This document shows positions 1 to 5,061 of a stretch of DNA of 5,061 bases, piece after piece (positions within the stretch are counted from its first letter, which is position 1; every line of letters begins with the position of its first letter). The DNA comes from Glaciimonas sp. (GTDB taxonomy: Bacteria > Pseudomonadota > Gammaproteobacteria > Burkholderiales > Burkholderiaceae). Both the position numbers and the translations under genes were made by a program. The notes beneath the pieces are model-generated. The model had not been told where the DNA came from. It worked only from the letters and a program-made list of their open reading frames with translations, and searched no databases. The DNA is taken from NCBI GenBank assembly GCA_014377145.1, contig JACMQE010000144.1:1-5061 (forward strand), read 5' to 3'.

Positions 1-985
1 AAGCAATCGCCGCGATAAAGGCCGATGCTGGAATGGTAAATATCCAAGCCCATACAATATTACTCGCAACACCCCAACGCACCGCCGACAACCTGCGCGA
101 TGCGCCGACGCCGACAATCGCACCCGTAATGGTGTGCGTAGTTGATACCGGGACGCCAAGAATGGTCGCCATGAACAACGTAATGGCACCACCTGTTTCA
201 GCGCAAAAACCACCAACTGGCTTCAGTTTTGTGATCTTTTGTCCCATGGTTTTGACAATACGCCAGCCACCAAATAATGTTCCAAAACTGATCGCGCTAT
301 AGCAAGACAGAATTACCCACCAAGGCGGTAGTGCATCAGCGCCATTTGAAACGCCAGCGGCGATCAACAGCATCCATATGATACCGATTGTTTTCTGTGC
401 GTCATTCCCACCATGGCCAAGACTATACATTGAAGCCGATACCAATTGCAGACGGCGGAACCATTTATCCACCTTACGGGGTGTTGAGCGGACAAAAATC
501 CATGACACAAGCACCATCATGATTGAGCCGAAAACAAAGCCAAGTAAAGGTGACAAAACGATAAATGCGATGGTTTTAATGAGACCAGAAGAAATCAGTG
601 CACCAGTACCAGCTTTTGCTACCGCAGCGCCAACCAAGCCCCCAATCAGCGCGTGTGAAGAAGAAGAAGGAATGCCATAATACCAAGTCAAAATATTCCA
701 ACAGATGGCACCGATAAGTGCCCCGAATACAACATAATGATCGACCACCTCTGCATGAATAGTGCCTTTCCCTATATTCGCTGCCACATGCAATTGAAAA
801 ACGGCAATTGCAACAAAATTAAAAACTGCGGCCATTGCGACGGCCTGTTGAGGCTTTAAAACACCGGTGGACACAACCGTGGCAATTGCGTTCGCAGCAT
901 CATGAAAGCCGTTTATAAAGTCGAACACTAACGCCAGCGCAACAAGGAGAGCAAGAACGTAAATACTAATATGAAGAGTTTGCAT
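1..985 (-). CDS. pit: PiT-family inorganic phosphate transporter, 3' end cut by window edge
   Basis: An inner-membrane low-affinity phosphate transporter; family members usually import phosphate, often as a metal-phosphate complex, with a cation. I translated it by hand from the ATG at 985. It stays open for 328 codons to base 2, so the stop lies outside the window. The first PiT repeat shows DFINGFHDAANAIATVV at residues 22-38 and YYGIPSSSSHALIGG at 102-116. The second repeat shows GHGGNDAQKTIG at 190-201 and GVPVSTTHTITG at 277-288. This is the paired inverted-repeat signature of the family. Hydrophobic segments lie near residues 6-24, 49-66, 83-100, 130-163, 193-212, 220-243 and 305-328, with a basic cytoplasmic-type loop at 169-180. 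Family members are often slightly longer than 328 aa, so only a short tail is probably missing. No good Shine-Dalgarno precedes the ATG (CTCAATTTCT), but the N-terminus fits the family. It lies downstream of a DUF47 gene, a common pairing. Family assignment is very secure; substrate is inferred from the family. Confidence 0.96.
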   Translation of the reverse strand, partial: MQTLHISIYVLALLVALALVFDFINGFHDAANAIATVVSTGVLKPQQAVAMAAVFNFVAIAVFQLHVAANIGKGTIHAEVVDHYVVFGALIGAICWNILTWYYGIPSSSSHALIGGLVGAAVAKAGTGALISSGLIKTIAFIVLSPLLGFVFGSIMMVLVSWIFVRSTPRKVDKWFRRLQLVSASMYSLGHGGNDAQKTIGIIWMLLIAAGVSNGADALPPWWVILSCYSAISFGTLFGGWRIVKTMGQKITKLKPVGGFCAETGGAITLFMATILGVPVSTTHTITGAIVGVGASRRLSAVRWGVASNIVWAWIFTIPASAFIAAIA

Positions 986-1004
986 AGAAATTGAGTTATT
1001 CTGA

Positions 1005-1034
1005 ATTATATCAAGGCGGCACGATGATAGTGAA
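1005..1034 (-). promoter_or_regulatory. candidate promoter for pit (extended -10)
   Basis: Reading the minus strand, TGATATAAT is a perfect extended -10 (TGn plus TATAAT, hexamer at 1005-1010). TTCACT at 1029-1034 matches the -35 consensus at four of six positions with an 18-bp spacer. Transcription would begin near 998, giving a leader of only about 12-13 nt and no Shine-Dalgarno. It would let pit be transcribed separately from the upstream DUF47 gene. This is a sequence match only. Confidence 0.5.
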
Positions 1035-1036
1035 AC

Positions 1037-1050
1037 TTTGTGACCACAAA
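1037..1050. repeat. dyad TTTGTG-AC-CACAAA upstream of the pit promoter, possible operator
   Basis: A perfect 6-bp inverted repeat with a 2-bp centre lies directly upstream of the candidate -35 box of pit. Its centre would be about 45 bp upstream of the predicted start, where activators often bind. It does not fit the CRP spacing (TGTGA-N6-TCACA), the FNR pattern or a Pho box. The regulator is unknown, and chance is possible for a dyad this short. Confidence 0.35.
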
Positions 1051-1080
1051 AGCAGCCTTTACCGGCTCGTCCAACATGGT

Positions 1081-1110
1081 GCAGCGTTTTTGTTTTTACA
1101 TATACGCTAC
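1081..1110 (-). other. stem-loop just downstream of the DUF47 gene
   Basis: On the minus-strand transcript GUAGCGU (1110-1104) can pair with ACGCUGC (1087-1081), a 7-bp stem with one G-U pair and a 16-nt A-rich loop. It begins 10 nt after the DUF47 stop codon. No U-run follows, so it is not a standard intrinsic terminator. It could be a 3'-end stabilising structure or chance. Confidence 0.25.
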
Positions 1111-1120
1111 GGCGAAGAAC

Positions 1121-1747
1121 TTAAGCGTTTTCTACGATGATGCCTTCAATGATATTAGCAACGTCTTCACACCGATCTGTTACTGTTTCCAAAATTTCGT
1201 AAATCGCTTTCAACTTAATTAAAGTACGTACATCTGGTTCGTCGCGGAAAAGCTTCGACATCGCAGCGCGCATGACGTGATCTGCATCTGATTCTAGGCG
1301 GTCGATCTCTGCACAAATTTCGAGAATTCTGGTCGAGTTATCCATATTGTGCAGAAGTGCCACGGCAGCCTTGACACGTTCGGCACAGGAAAGACACAAC
1401 TCAGCAAGACGCTTTGCTTCTGGCGTAATGGCCTTGATGTCATACAACGAAATGGTTTGTGCGGCATCTTCAAGCAAATCGAGAATGTCATCCATGCGCG
1501 TAATCAGCGTATGGATATCGTCACGATCGATGGGCGTAATGAAGGTCTTGTGCAGCATATCAATCGCCGCATAAGTGATCTTGTCGGCTTGTTTTTCAAT
1601 GCCCTCAATGGCGTGGACCCGAACCTCCAGATCATCGAAATTTGTCATTAATGCCACCATTTCTTTTGCGCCCTTCACACACAGCTCGGCATGTTGATTA
1701 AAGAGCTCAAAAAATTTGTCCTCAGTTGGCATCAAACGTGCAAGCAT
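1121..1747 (-). CDS. DUF47 / PhoU-like phosphate transport accessory protein
   Basis: A 208-aa protein of the DUF47 (TIGR00153, PhoU-related) family: all-helical, soluble and probably cytoplasmic. Such proteins are often encoded next to pit genes and are thought to modulate Pit activity or link it to phosphate or metal status. Visible hallmarks are the acidic helix repeats: EKQAD at residues 51-55, TPIDRDDIHTLITRMDDILD at 71-90, LESDAD at 151-156 and DRCEDVANIIEGI at 191-203. In PhoU relatives the E/DxxxD patterns bind metals. The N-terminal MLARLMPTEDKFFELF resembles the usual start of the family in Burkholderiales. A purine-rich Shine-Dalgarno (AAGAAGAGAG, 1755-1764) lies 7 nt before the ATG. 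Length is normal and no domain is missing. pit follows after 135 bp, a longer gap than in tightly coupled operons. I see no clear promoter for it. The family is certain; the biochemical role is inferred from family and context. Confidence 0.93.
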   Translation of the reverse strand: MLARLMPTEDKFFELFNQHAELCVKGAKEMVALMTNFDDLEVRVHAIEGIEKQADKITYAAIDMLHKTFITPIDRDDIHTLITRMDDILDLLEDAAQTISLYDIKAITPEAKRLAELCLSCAERVKAAVALLHNMDNSTRILEICAEIDRLESDADHVMRAAMSKLFRDEPDVRTLIKLKAIYEILETVTDRCEDVANIIEGIIVENA

Positions 1748-1965
1748 ATTTATTCTCTCTTCTTGATTAAAGCTGCATTAAATCTTGTCGTATGTTACGG
1801 AAACTTAAGATGTTTTATTAAAGTACAATAAAGTTAACACTTATTTCTCAGACCAGAATACTACATACTTCTTAAATTAGTCCATCAAACTAATAATGTG
1901 AAGTTAAAATGAGATTGATCTGGTACTGAAAAAGTACGATTTTCATTTTCAAAATTGTGACAATA
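1748..1965. other. AT-rich intergenic region between dnaB and the DUF47 gene
   Basis: A 218-bp gap with no credible ORF. On the minus strand it holds two small inverted repeats: GTACT-N5-AGTAC at 1923-1937 and ATTAGT-N7-ACTAAT at 1876-1894. Neither is followed by a proper U-run, so no convincing dnaB terminator is visible. A weak promoter-like pair exists, TTGATG (1883-1888) with TGTAGT 17 bp downstream, but it is too poor to call. The last 10-20 bp hold the Shine-Dalgarno of the DUF47 gene. Confidence 0.6.
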
Positions 1966-3354
1966 TTAGTCTCCGCCATACGGCACTGCAAGGCCACCAG
2001 CATAATTATCAAATTTGGTGTATTGACCTACAAAGGTCAGTCTTACGCTCCCAATCGGCCCATTACGCTGTTTGCCGATGATGATTTCAGCAGTGCCTTT
2101 TTCTTGTGAATCGGGGTTGTATACCTCGTCACGATAAATAAACAAAATGATATCGGCATCTTGTTCAATCGCGCCTGATTCGCGCAAGTCAGACATGACT
2201 GGGCGTTTATTGGGACGTTGTTCCAGTGAGCGATTCAATTGTGATAATGCAATCACAGGACACTGTAGTTCTTTGGCCAGACCTTTTAAATTTCGAGAAA
2301 TTTCCGATATTTCGGTGGCGCGATTTTCGCCAACGCTATTGCCTGACATCAACTGCAGGTAATCGATAATAATCAACCCTAACTTGCCGCACTGCCGCGA
2401 TAATCGGCGTGCACGTGCGCGTAATTCTATAGAGCTGAGTGCGGGCGTTTCATCAATATACAATTGCGCATCGTTCATTTTCTGAATCGCATGCGTCAAT
2501 CGCGGCCAATCCTCATCATTCAAGCGTCCGGTACGCAAACGATGTTGATCAAGACGACCAACAGAGCCCAGCATACGCATGGCTAATTGCGTGCCACCCA
2601 TTTCCATTGAGAATACGGCGACTGGCAGCCCACTTTCTATCGCGACGGTCTCACCGATATTGATAGAAAATGCGGTCTTACCCATCGATGGCCGACCGGC
2701 AACGATAATCAGATCGCCGGGCTGTAGGCCAGATGTCATTTTATCGAGGTCAGTAAAACCTGTGGGAACGCCAGTTATCTCACTTTGATTGTCGCGGCTA
2801 TAAAGCTCATCGATACGCTCTACAACTTGTGCCAGCAGCGGCTGAATTTCTTGGAAACCTTGTGCGCCGCGTGAACCTTCTTCGGCAATCGCAAAAATCT
2901 TTGATTCGGCCTCATCCAGCATCTGCTTAACTTCTTTGCCTTGTGGACTGAAAGCCTGGCCTGAAATTTCATCGGCAACCGTAATCAATTTGCGGAGTAT
3001 TCCACGATCACGAACGATTTCAGCGTAACGACGGATGTTAGCGGCTGATGGCGTATTTTGCGCTAACGCATTGAGATAAGTCAGACCACCGACTTCTTCG
3101 GCCTTGCCAATGCTACTAAGGGATTCAAAAACTGTAATAACGTCCGCTGGATGCGTATTATTGATTAGCTTGACAATATGTTGAAAAATGATGCGGTGGT
3201 CGTACCGATAAAAATCGTCGGCCCGAACAAAATCGGCGATTCTGTCCCAGGCGGCGTTATCAAGCAGTAGCCCACCCAGAACGGATTGCTCCGCTTCGAT
3301 TGAATGGGGTGGGACACGTAAAGAATCTAGCTTTGGATCTGAAGGTGCATGCAT
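1966..3354 (-). CDS. dnaB: replicative DNA helicase DnaB
   Basis: The hexameric ATP-driven helicase that unwinds DNA at the replication fork, moves 5'-3' on the lagging strand and recruits primase. It has 462 residues, normal for the family. The N-terminal helical domain begins with VPPHSIEAEQSVLGGLLLDN (14-33). A linker follows, then a RecA-like ATPase domain from about residue 190. Visible motifs are Walker A GRPSMGKT at 220-227, catalytic Glu251 in FSMEMG, Walker B LIIIDYLQLM at 327-336, SQLNRSLEQR at 371-380, DLRESGAIEQDAD at 389-401 and the arginine-finger segment KQRNGP at 428-433. No intein interrupts these usual insertion sites. The ATG at 3354 matches the short N-terminus seen in Burkholderiales, but no Shine-Dalgarno sits at normal distance: AAGGGGG is 13 nt upstream. 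A terminator and a candidate promoter separate it from the ribosomal-protein operon, so it may be transcribed alone. Confidence 0.98.
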   Translation of the reverse strand: MHAPSDPKLDSLRVPPHSIEAEQSVLGGLLLDNAAWDRIADFVRADDFYRYDHRIIFQHIVKLINNTHPADVITVFESLSSIGKAEEVGGLTYLNALAQNTPSAANIRRYAEIVRDRGILRKLITVADEISGQAFSPQGKEVKQMLDEAESKIFAIAEEGSRGAQGFQEIQPLLAQVVERIDELYSRDNQSEITGVPTGFTDLDKMTSGLQPGDLIIVAGRPSMGKTAFSINIGETVAIESGLPVAVFSMEMGGTQLAMRMLGSVGRLDQHRLRTGRLNDEDWPRLTHAIQKMNDAQLYIDETPALSSIELRARARRLSRQCGKLGLIIIDYLQLMSGNSVGENRATEISEISRNLKGLAKELQCPVIALSQLNRSLEQRPNKRPVMSDLRESGAIEQDADIILFIYRDEVYNPDSQEKGTAEIIIGKQRNGPIGSVRLTFVGQYTKFDNYAGGLAVPYGGD

Positions 3355-3361
3355 GGCGCGA

Positions 3362-3367
3362 ATTATA
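3362..3367 (-). promoter_or_regulatory. candidate -10 box of dnaB, 7 nt from the start codon
   Basis: A perfect TATAAT on the minus strand is followed by TCGCGCC and then the dnaB ATG. With usual -10 to start spacing, transcription would begin at or next to the A of the ATG, giving a leaderless mRNA. No good -35 is seen at 16-18 bp (best 3 of 6), so an activator may be needed or the match may be chance. The absence of a well-placed Shine-Dalgarno supports the idea. Confidence 0.5.
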
Positions 3368-3372
3368 CCCCC

Positions 3373-3389
3373 TTAGCTAGGTTTAGCTA
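3373..3389. repeat. direct repeat TTAGCTA x2 with 10-bp period in the dnaB promoter region
   Basis: TTAGCTA occurs at 3373-3379 and 3383-3389, separated by GGT. Each copy contains the palindrome TAGCTA. The period is about one helical turn, so both copies face the same side of the DNA. They fill the spacer and -35 region of the candidate dnaB promoter, a normal place for a regulator to bind. No known regulator is recognised. Confidence 0.4.
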
Positions 3390-3426
3390 TATTTCGCGCT
3401 TTCGCGGCAAATAAAAAAAGACAATA

Positions 3427-3452
3427 AAAAAGCCAGGCAAGCCCGGCTTTTT
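3427..3452 (-). terminator. intrinsic terminator of the rpsF-priB-rpsR-rplI operon
   Basis: On the minus strand AAAAAGCCGGG pairs with CCUGGCUUUUU around a CUUG tetraloop, an 11-bp stem with one G-U pair. The 3' arm runs into a six-U tract, and a second T-run follows a few bases later (about 3413-3419). It lies 36 bp after the rplI stop codon and before dnaB. The flanking A-tract would also allow termination in the opposite direction, but there is no plus-strand gene to need it. Confidence 0.88.
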
Positions 3453-3488
3453 AACATCACAACAAGCACCGTCAACAAACTTAATGAA

Positions 3489-3941
3489 TTAAGTGTGCTC
3501 ACCGATCACTGTTACATTGACGTCAACTAAAACATCAGTATGTAAAGATACAGCAACGACGTGTTCACCAACAGTCTTTAATGGACCAGTAGGTAAACGT
3601 ACTTGCACTTTTTCGAATGCAAAACCTAGCTTGGTCAACGCCTCAGCAATATCAGCGTTCGTGACAGAACCAAACAAACGACCATCAACACCAGATTTTT
3701 GCGAAATCTTTAAGGTTAGGTCACTCAATTTTTCACCTTGCACTTGGGCGGCAGTTAATTTAGCAGCAGCTGTTTTTTCGAGTTCAGCACGTTTAACTTC
3801 AAACTCAGCAATAGCTGCGTCGGTAGCACGACGAGCTTGACGTTTTGGAATCAGAAAGTTACGGGCGTAACCATCTTTTACTTTAACGACTTCACCTAAA
3901 TTGCCGACATTAATGACTTTTTCTAACAGAATAATTTGCAT
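3489..3941 (-). CDS. rplI: 50S ribosomal protein L9 (bL9)
   Basis: Large-subunit protein that binds 23S rRNA near the base of the L1 stalk and reaches out towards the neighbouring ribosome. It has 150 residues, the usual length. The N-terminal rRNA-binding domain shows [20 protein letters not shown] at 13-32; the next residues are KRQA where E. coli has a glycine-containing QGKA, a change that looks normal for betaproteobacteria. A long charged, Ala-rich connecting helix spans about 41-75. The C-terminal domain has [12 protein letters not shown] (83-94) and the [15 protein letters not shown] segment (123-137). AGGAG (3947-3951) lies 5 nt before the ATG. It is the last gene of the operon, 25 bp after rpsR, and the terminator follows. 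Confidence 0.98.
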   Translation of the reverse strand: MQIILLEKVINVGNLGEVVKVKDGYARNFLIPKRQARRATDAAIAEFEVKRAELEKTAAAKLTAAQVQGEKLSDLTLKISQKSGVDGRLFGSVTNADIAEALTKLGFAFEKVQVRLPTGPLKTVGEHVVAVSLHTDVLVDVNVTVIGEHT

Positions 3942-3966
3942 TTTTTCTCCTATTTCAAGTCGTCAA

Positions 3967-4251
3967 TCAAGCGTTGTGTAGATCGGTGTACGGCAACAGC
4001 GCCAAAAAACGTGCACGTTTGATCGCTGTGTCCACCTGACGTTGGTAAATTGCCTTGGTGCCGGTCAGGCGTGCTGGCATAATTTTGCCATTTTCCTGAA
4101 CGAAATCTTTCAACGTATCGACGTCTTTGTAATCAACGCCAGCAACGTGAGCTGCAGTGAAGCGGCAAAACTTTTTACGCTTGAACAGCGGGTTTTGTTG
4201 TTGACGCTTATTTTTCAATTTATTTTTATCGAACTTTTTACCGAATGCCAT
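3967..4251 (-). CDS. rpsR: 30S ribosomal protein S18 (bS18)
   Basis: Small-subunit protein that forms a heterodimer with S6 on the central domain (platform) of 16S rRNA. It has 94 residues, against 75 in E. coli. The excess is a basic N-terminal tail (residues 1-27, rich in Lys, Arg, Asn and Gln), typical of betaproteobacterial S18. The conserved core starts at KKFCRF (26-31) and continues through [20 protein letters not shown] (40-59), then [12 protein letters not shown] (61-72) and [12 protein letters not shown] (77-88). AGGAG (4258-4262) lies 6 nt before the ATG. It follows priB by 21 bp and precedes rplI by 25 bp, so all are likely on one mRNA with S6, its binding partner. Confidence 0.98.
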   Translation of the reverse strand: MAFGKKFDKNKLKNKRQQQNPLFKRKKFCRFTAAHVAGVDYKDVDTLKDFVQENGKIMPARLTGTKAIYQRQVDTAIKRARFLALLPYTDLHNA

Positions 4252-4272
4252 TTGTGGCTCCTGTATAAATAA

Positions 4273-4587
4273 TTAGGCCGCAGTTTCAGCTGCAGAAAAT
4301 TCAGTGATATGAAATACCAGACTTCGCCCGTTGCGACTCTTGCGCGCCAAGAATCCTATAAACCAGTATTGGCCACCCAACATCGTCTGATTAAATCTTC
4401 CCGAAATCTCACCTATGGCAAGCGCAGCAATTTCGAATTCAACCTGACGCTGGATACCTGCTTCATTTGGTGACGAACGGCTCAGCAATATTGCCGAAAC
4501 GATCGGTATACCAGCTGGCGTATAACGCAATATCTCACGCTCTGCGATTTCGGCTATCAATTGAAACACGTTATTAGGTTGACTCAC
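4273..4587 (-). CDS. priB: primosomal replication protein N (PriB), start uncertain
   Basis: A small single-strand DNA-binding OB-fold protein that works with PriA to reload DnaB at stalled forks. With the GTG start chosen here it has 104 residues, close to the family norm of about 100. Conserved segments are RYTPAGIP at 21-28, NEAGIQRQVEFEI at 41-53 and GFLARKSRNGRSLVFHITEF at 78-97. The position between rpsF and rpsR is diagnostic. The start is unsettled because there is no in-frame ATG. Options are TTG at 4611 (112 aa), GTG at 4587 (104 aa) and GTG at 4569 (98 aa). I prefer 4587 because homologues begin only a few residues before the QL segment; 4569 is also plausible. None has a well-spaced Shine-Dalgarno: GGAGTGAG (4582-4589) overlaps the 4587 codon and is too far from 4569. 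Translation may be weak or coupled. Identity is secure; the start is not. Confidence 0.9.
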   Translation of the reverse strand: MSQPNNVFQLIAEIAEREILRYTPAGIPIVSAILLSRSSPNEAGIQRQVEFEIAALAIGEISGRFNQTMLGGQYWFIGFLARKSRNGRSLVFHITEFSAAETAA

Positions 4588-4639
4588 TCCGGCTATGTAG
4601 CAGTTTGGCAATGCAAAGAATGCAGGTTAATTGGTGAAG

Positions 4640-5032
4640 TTAGGCAGCTATAGCTGGTGCAGATGATGTGGTAGGTGCTTCATTACGATGACTTTTAGCA
4701 GCATCTTCCTTTTGCACGGCCTTCATCATGGGCGATGGACCAGTTTCAGCTTTTTTCAACTTAACTGTCAGATGACGCAGAACAGCATCATTGAATTTGA
4801 AACCGGTTTCAATTTCTGTCAGTGTTTCGCTATCGCATTCGATGTTCAAACAAACATAATGCGCTTTTGCTAACTTCTGAATCAAGTATGCTAACTGGCG
4901 GCGGCCCCAATCTTCAACGCGATGCACGGTGCCACCGCCAGCAGTGATCATGCCCTTGTAACGTTCCAGCATGGCTGGGACTTGTTCGCTTTGATCCGGA
5001 TGGATCAGCAAAACGATCTCATAGTGACGCAT
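4640..5032 (-). CDS. rpsF: 30S ribosomal protein S6 (bS6)
   Basis: Small-subunit protein that pairs with S18 on the 16S rRNA platform. It has 130 residues, normal for the family. The ferredoxin-like fold is visible in order: [18 protein letters not shown] (1-18), [18 protein letters not shown] (36-53), [12 protein letters not shown] (56-67) and [14 protein letters not shown] (78-91). The C-terminal tail (about 95-130) is rich in Ala, Ser, Pro and Thr and lacks a run of terminal glutamates, unlike the E. coli protein whose end is extended by RimK. AAGGAG (5038-5043) lies 5 nt before the ATG. It is the first gene of the operon in this window; the promoter must lie beyond the right edge. Confidence 0.98.
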   Translation of the reverse strand: MRHYEIVLLIHPDQSEQVPAMLERYKGMITAGGGTVHRVEDWGRRQLAYLIQKLAKAHYVCLNIECDSETLTEIETGFKFNDAVLRHLTVKLKKAETGPSPMMKAVQKEDAAKSHRNEAPTTSSAPAIAA

Positions 5033-5061
5033 AAACTCTCCTTGTGGATGATAAAAAGCTG
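5033..5061 (-). promoter_or_regulatory. rpsF: partial rpsF leader with ribosome-binding site
   Basis: The 29 bases upstream of rpsF contain the Shine-Dalgarno AAGGAG (5038-5043). The window ends before any promoter. Many bacteria have an S6:S18-binding autoregulatory element in this leader, but too little is present to judge. Confidence 0.7.

Noticed and set aside
465..473. TTATCCACC, a near match to the DnaA box
   Set aside because: It is a lone one-mismatch site inside pit coding sequence, with no cluster or AT-rich unwinding element; not evidence of an origin.
33..680. Plus-strand open frames opposite pit
   Set aside because: The minus strand encodes an uninterrupted PiT transporter with all signatures; the plus-strand frames resemble no known family and lack ribosome-binding sites.
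1054..1067. AGCC-N6-GGCT hairpin followed by TTTT, upstream of pit
   Set aside because: A 4-bp stem with a short T-run two bases away is too weak for a terminator.
1040..1222. Plus-strand 60-codon frame overlapping the DUF47 3' end and the gap
   Set aside because: It overlaps a conserved gene in antisense and has no recognisable product or Shine-Dalgarno.
1957..1963. TTGTCAC, similar to half of a Pho box, just after dnaB
   Set aside because: The second half-site 11 bp along (TTGAAAA) does not match, and it is far from the DUF47 start.
1..5061. A new defence, mobile or biosynthetic system
   Set aside because: All coding space is taken by seven well-known gene families in a familiar order; no transposase, integrase, CRISPR repeat, tRNA or unassigned gene is present.

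Overview
This window looks like ordinary chromosomal housekeeping DNA from a betaproteobacterium, probably of the order Burkholderiales. The basis is the gene order rpsF-priB-rpsR-rplI-dnaB, the long basic N-terminus of S18, the wording of the DnaB N-terminus, and the DUF47/Pit pair downstream. The DNA is fairly AT-rich, especially between genes. I do not name a genus. Every gene I can support lies on the minus strand, so the map reads from right (5061) to left (1).

Right part (5061 to about 3427): a ribosomal-protein and primosome operon, rpsF (S6), priB (primosomal protein N), rpsR (S18) and rplI (L9). The gaps are about 20-50 nt. rpsF, rpsR and rplI have good Shine-Dalgarno sequences; priB has no ATG start and no clear one. 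A strong intrinsic terminator at 3427-3452 closes the operon.

Middle (3426 to 1966): dnaB, the replicative helicase, 462 aa, with all core motifs and no intein. A perfect TATAAT lies only 7 nt before its ATG, which predicts a leaderless or nearly leaderless mRNA. A 7-bp direct repeat with one-helical-turn spacing lies just upstream of that TATAAT.

Left part (1965 to 1): an AT-rich 218-bp gap with small inverted repeats, then a DUF47/PhoU-like protein, a 135-bp gap with an extended -10 promoter candidate and a dyad, and a PiT-family phosphate transporter. The transporter reads open for 328 codons to the window edge and probably lacks only its last few residues.

Functionally, S6, S18 and L9 are ribosomal parts. 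PriB and DnaB both act in replication: PriB helps the primosome reload DnaB at stalled forks. The DUF47-Pit pair is a low-affinity phosphate uptake module with its likely accessory or regulatory protein. I found no mobile element, CRISPR array, tRNA, rRNA, or sign of a new defence or metabolic system. The points worth a second look are regulatory: the dnaB and pit promoters, and the priB start.
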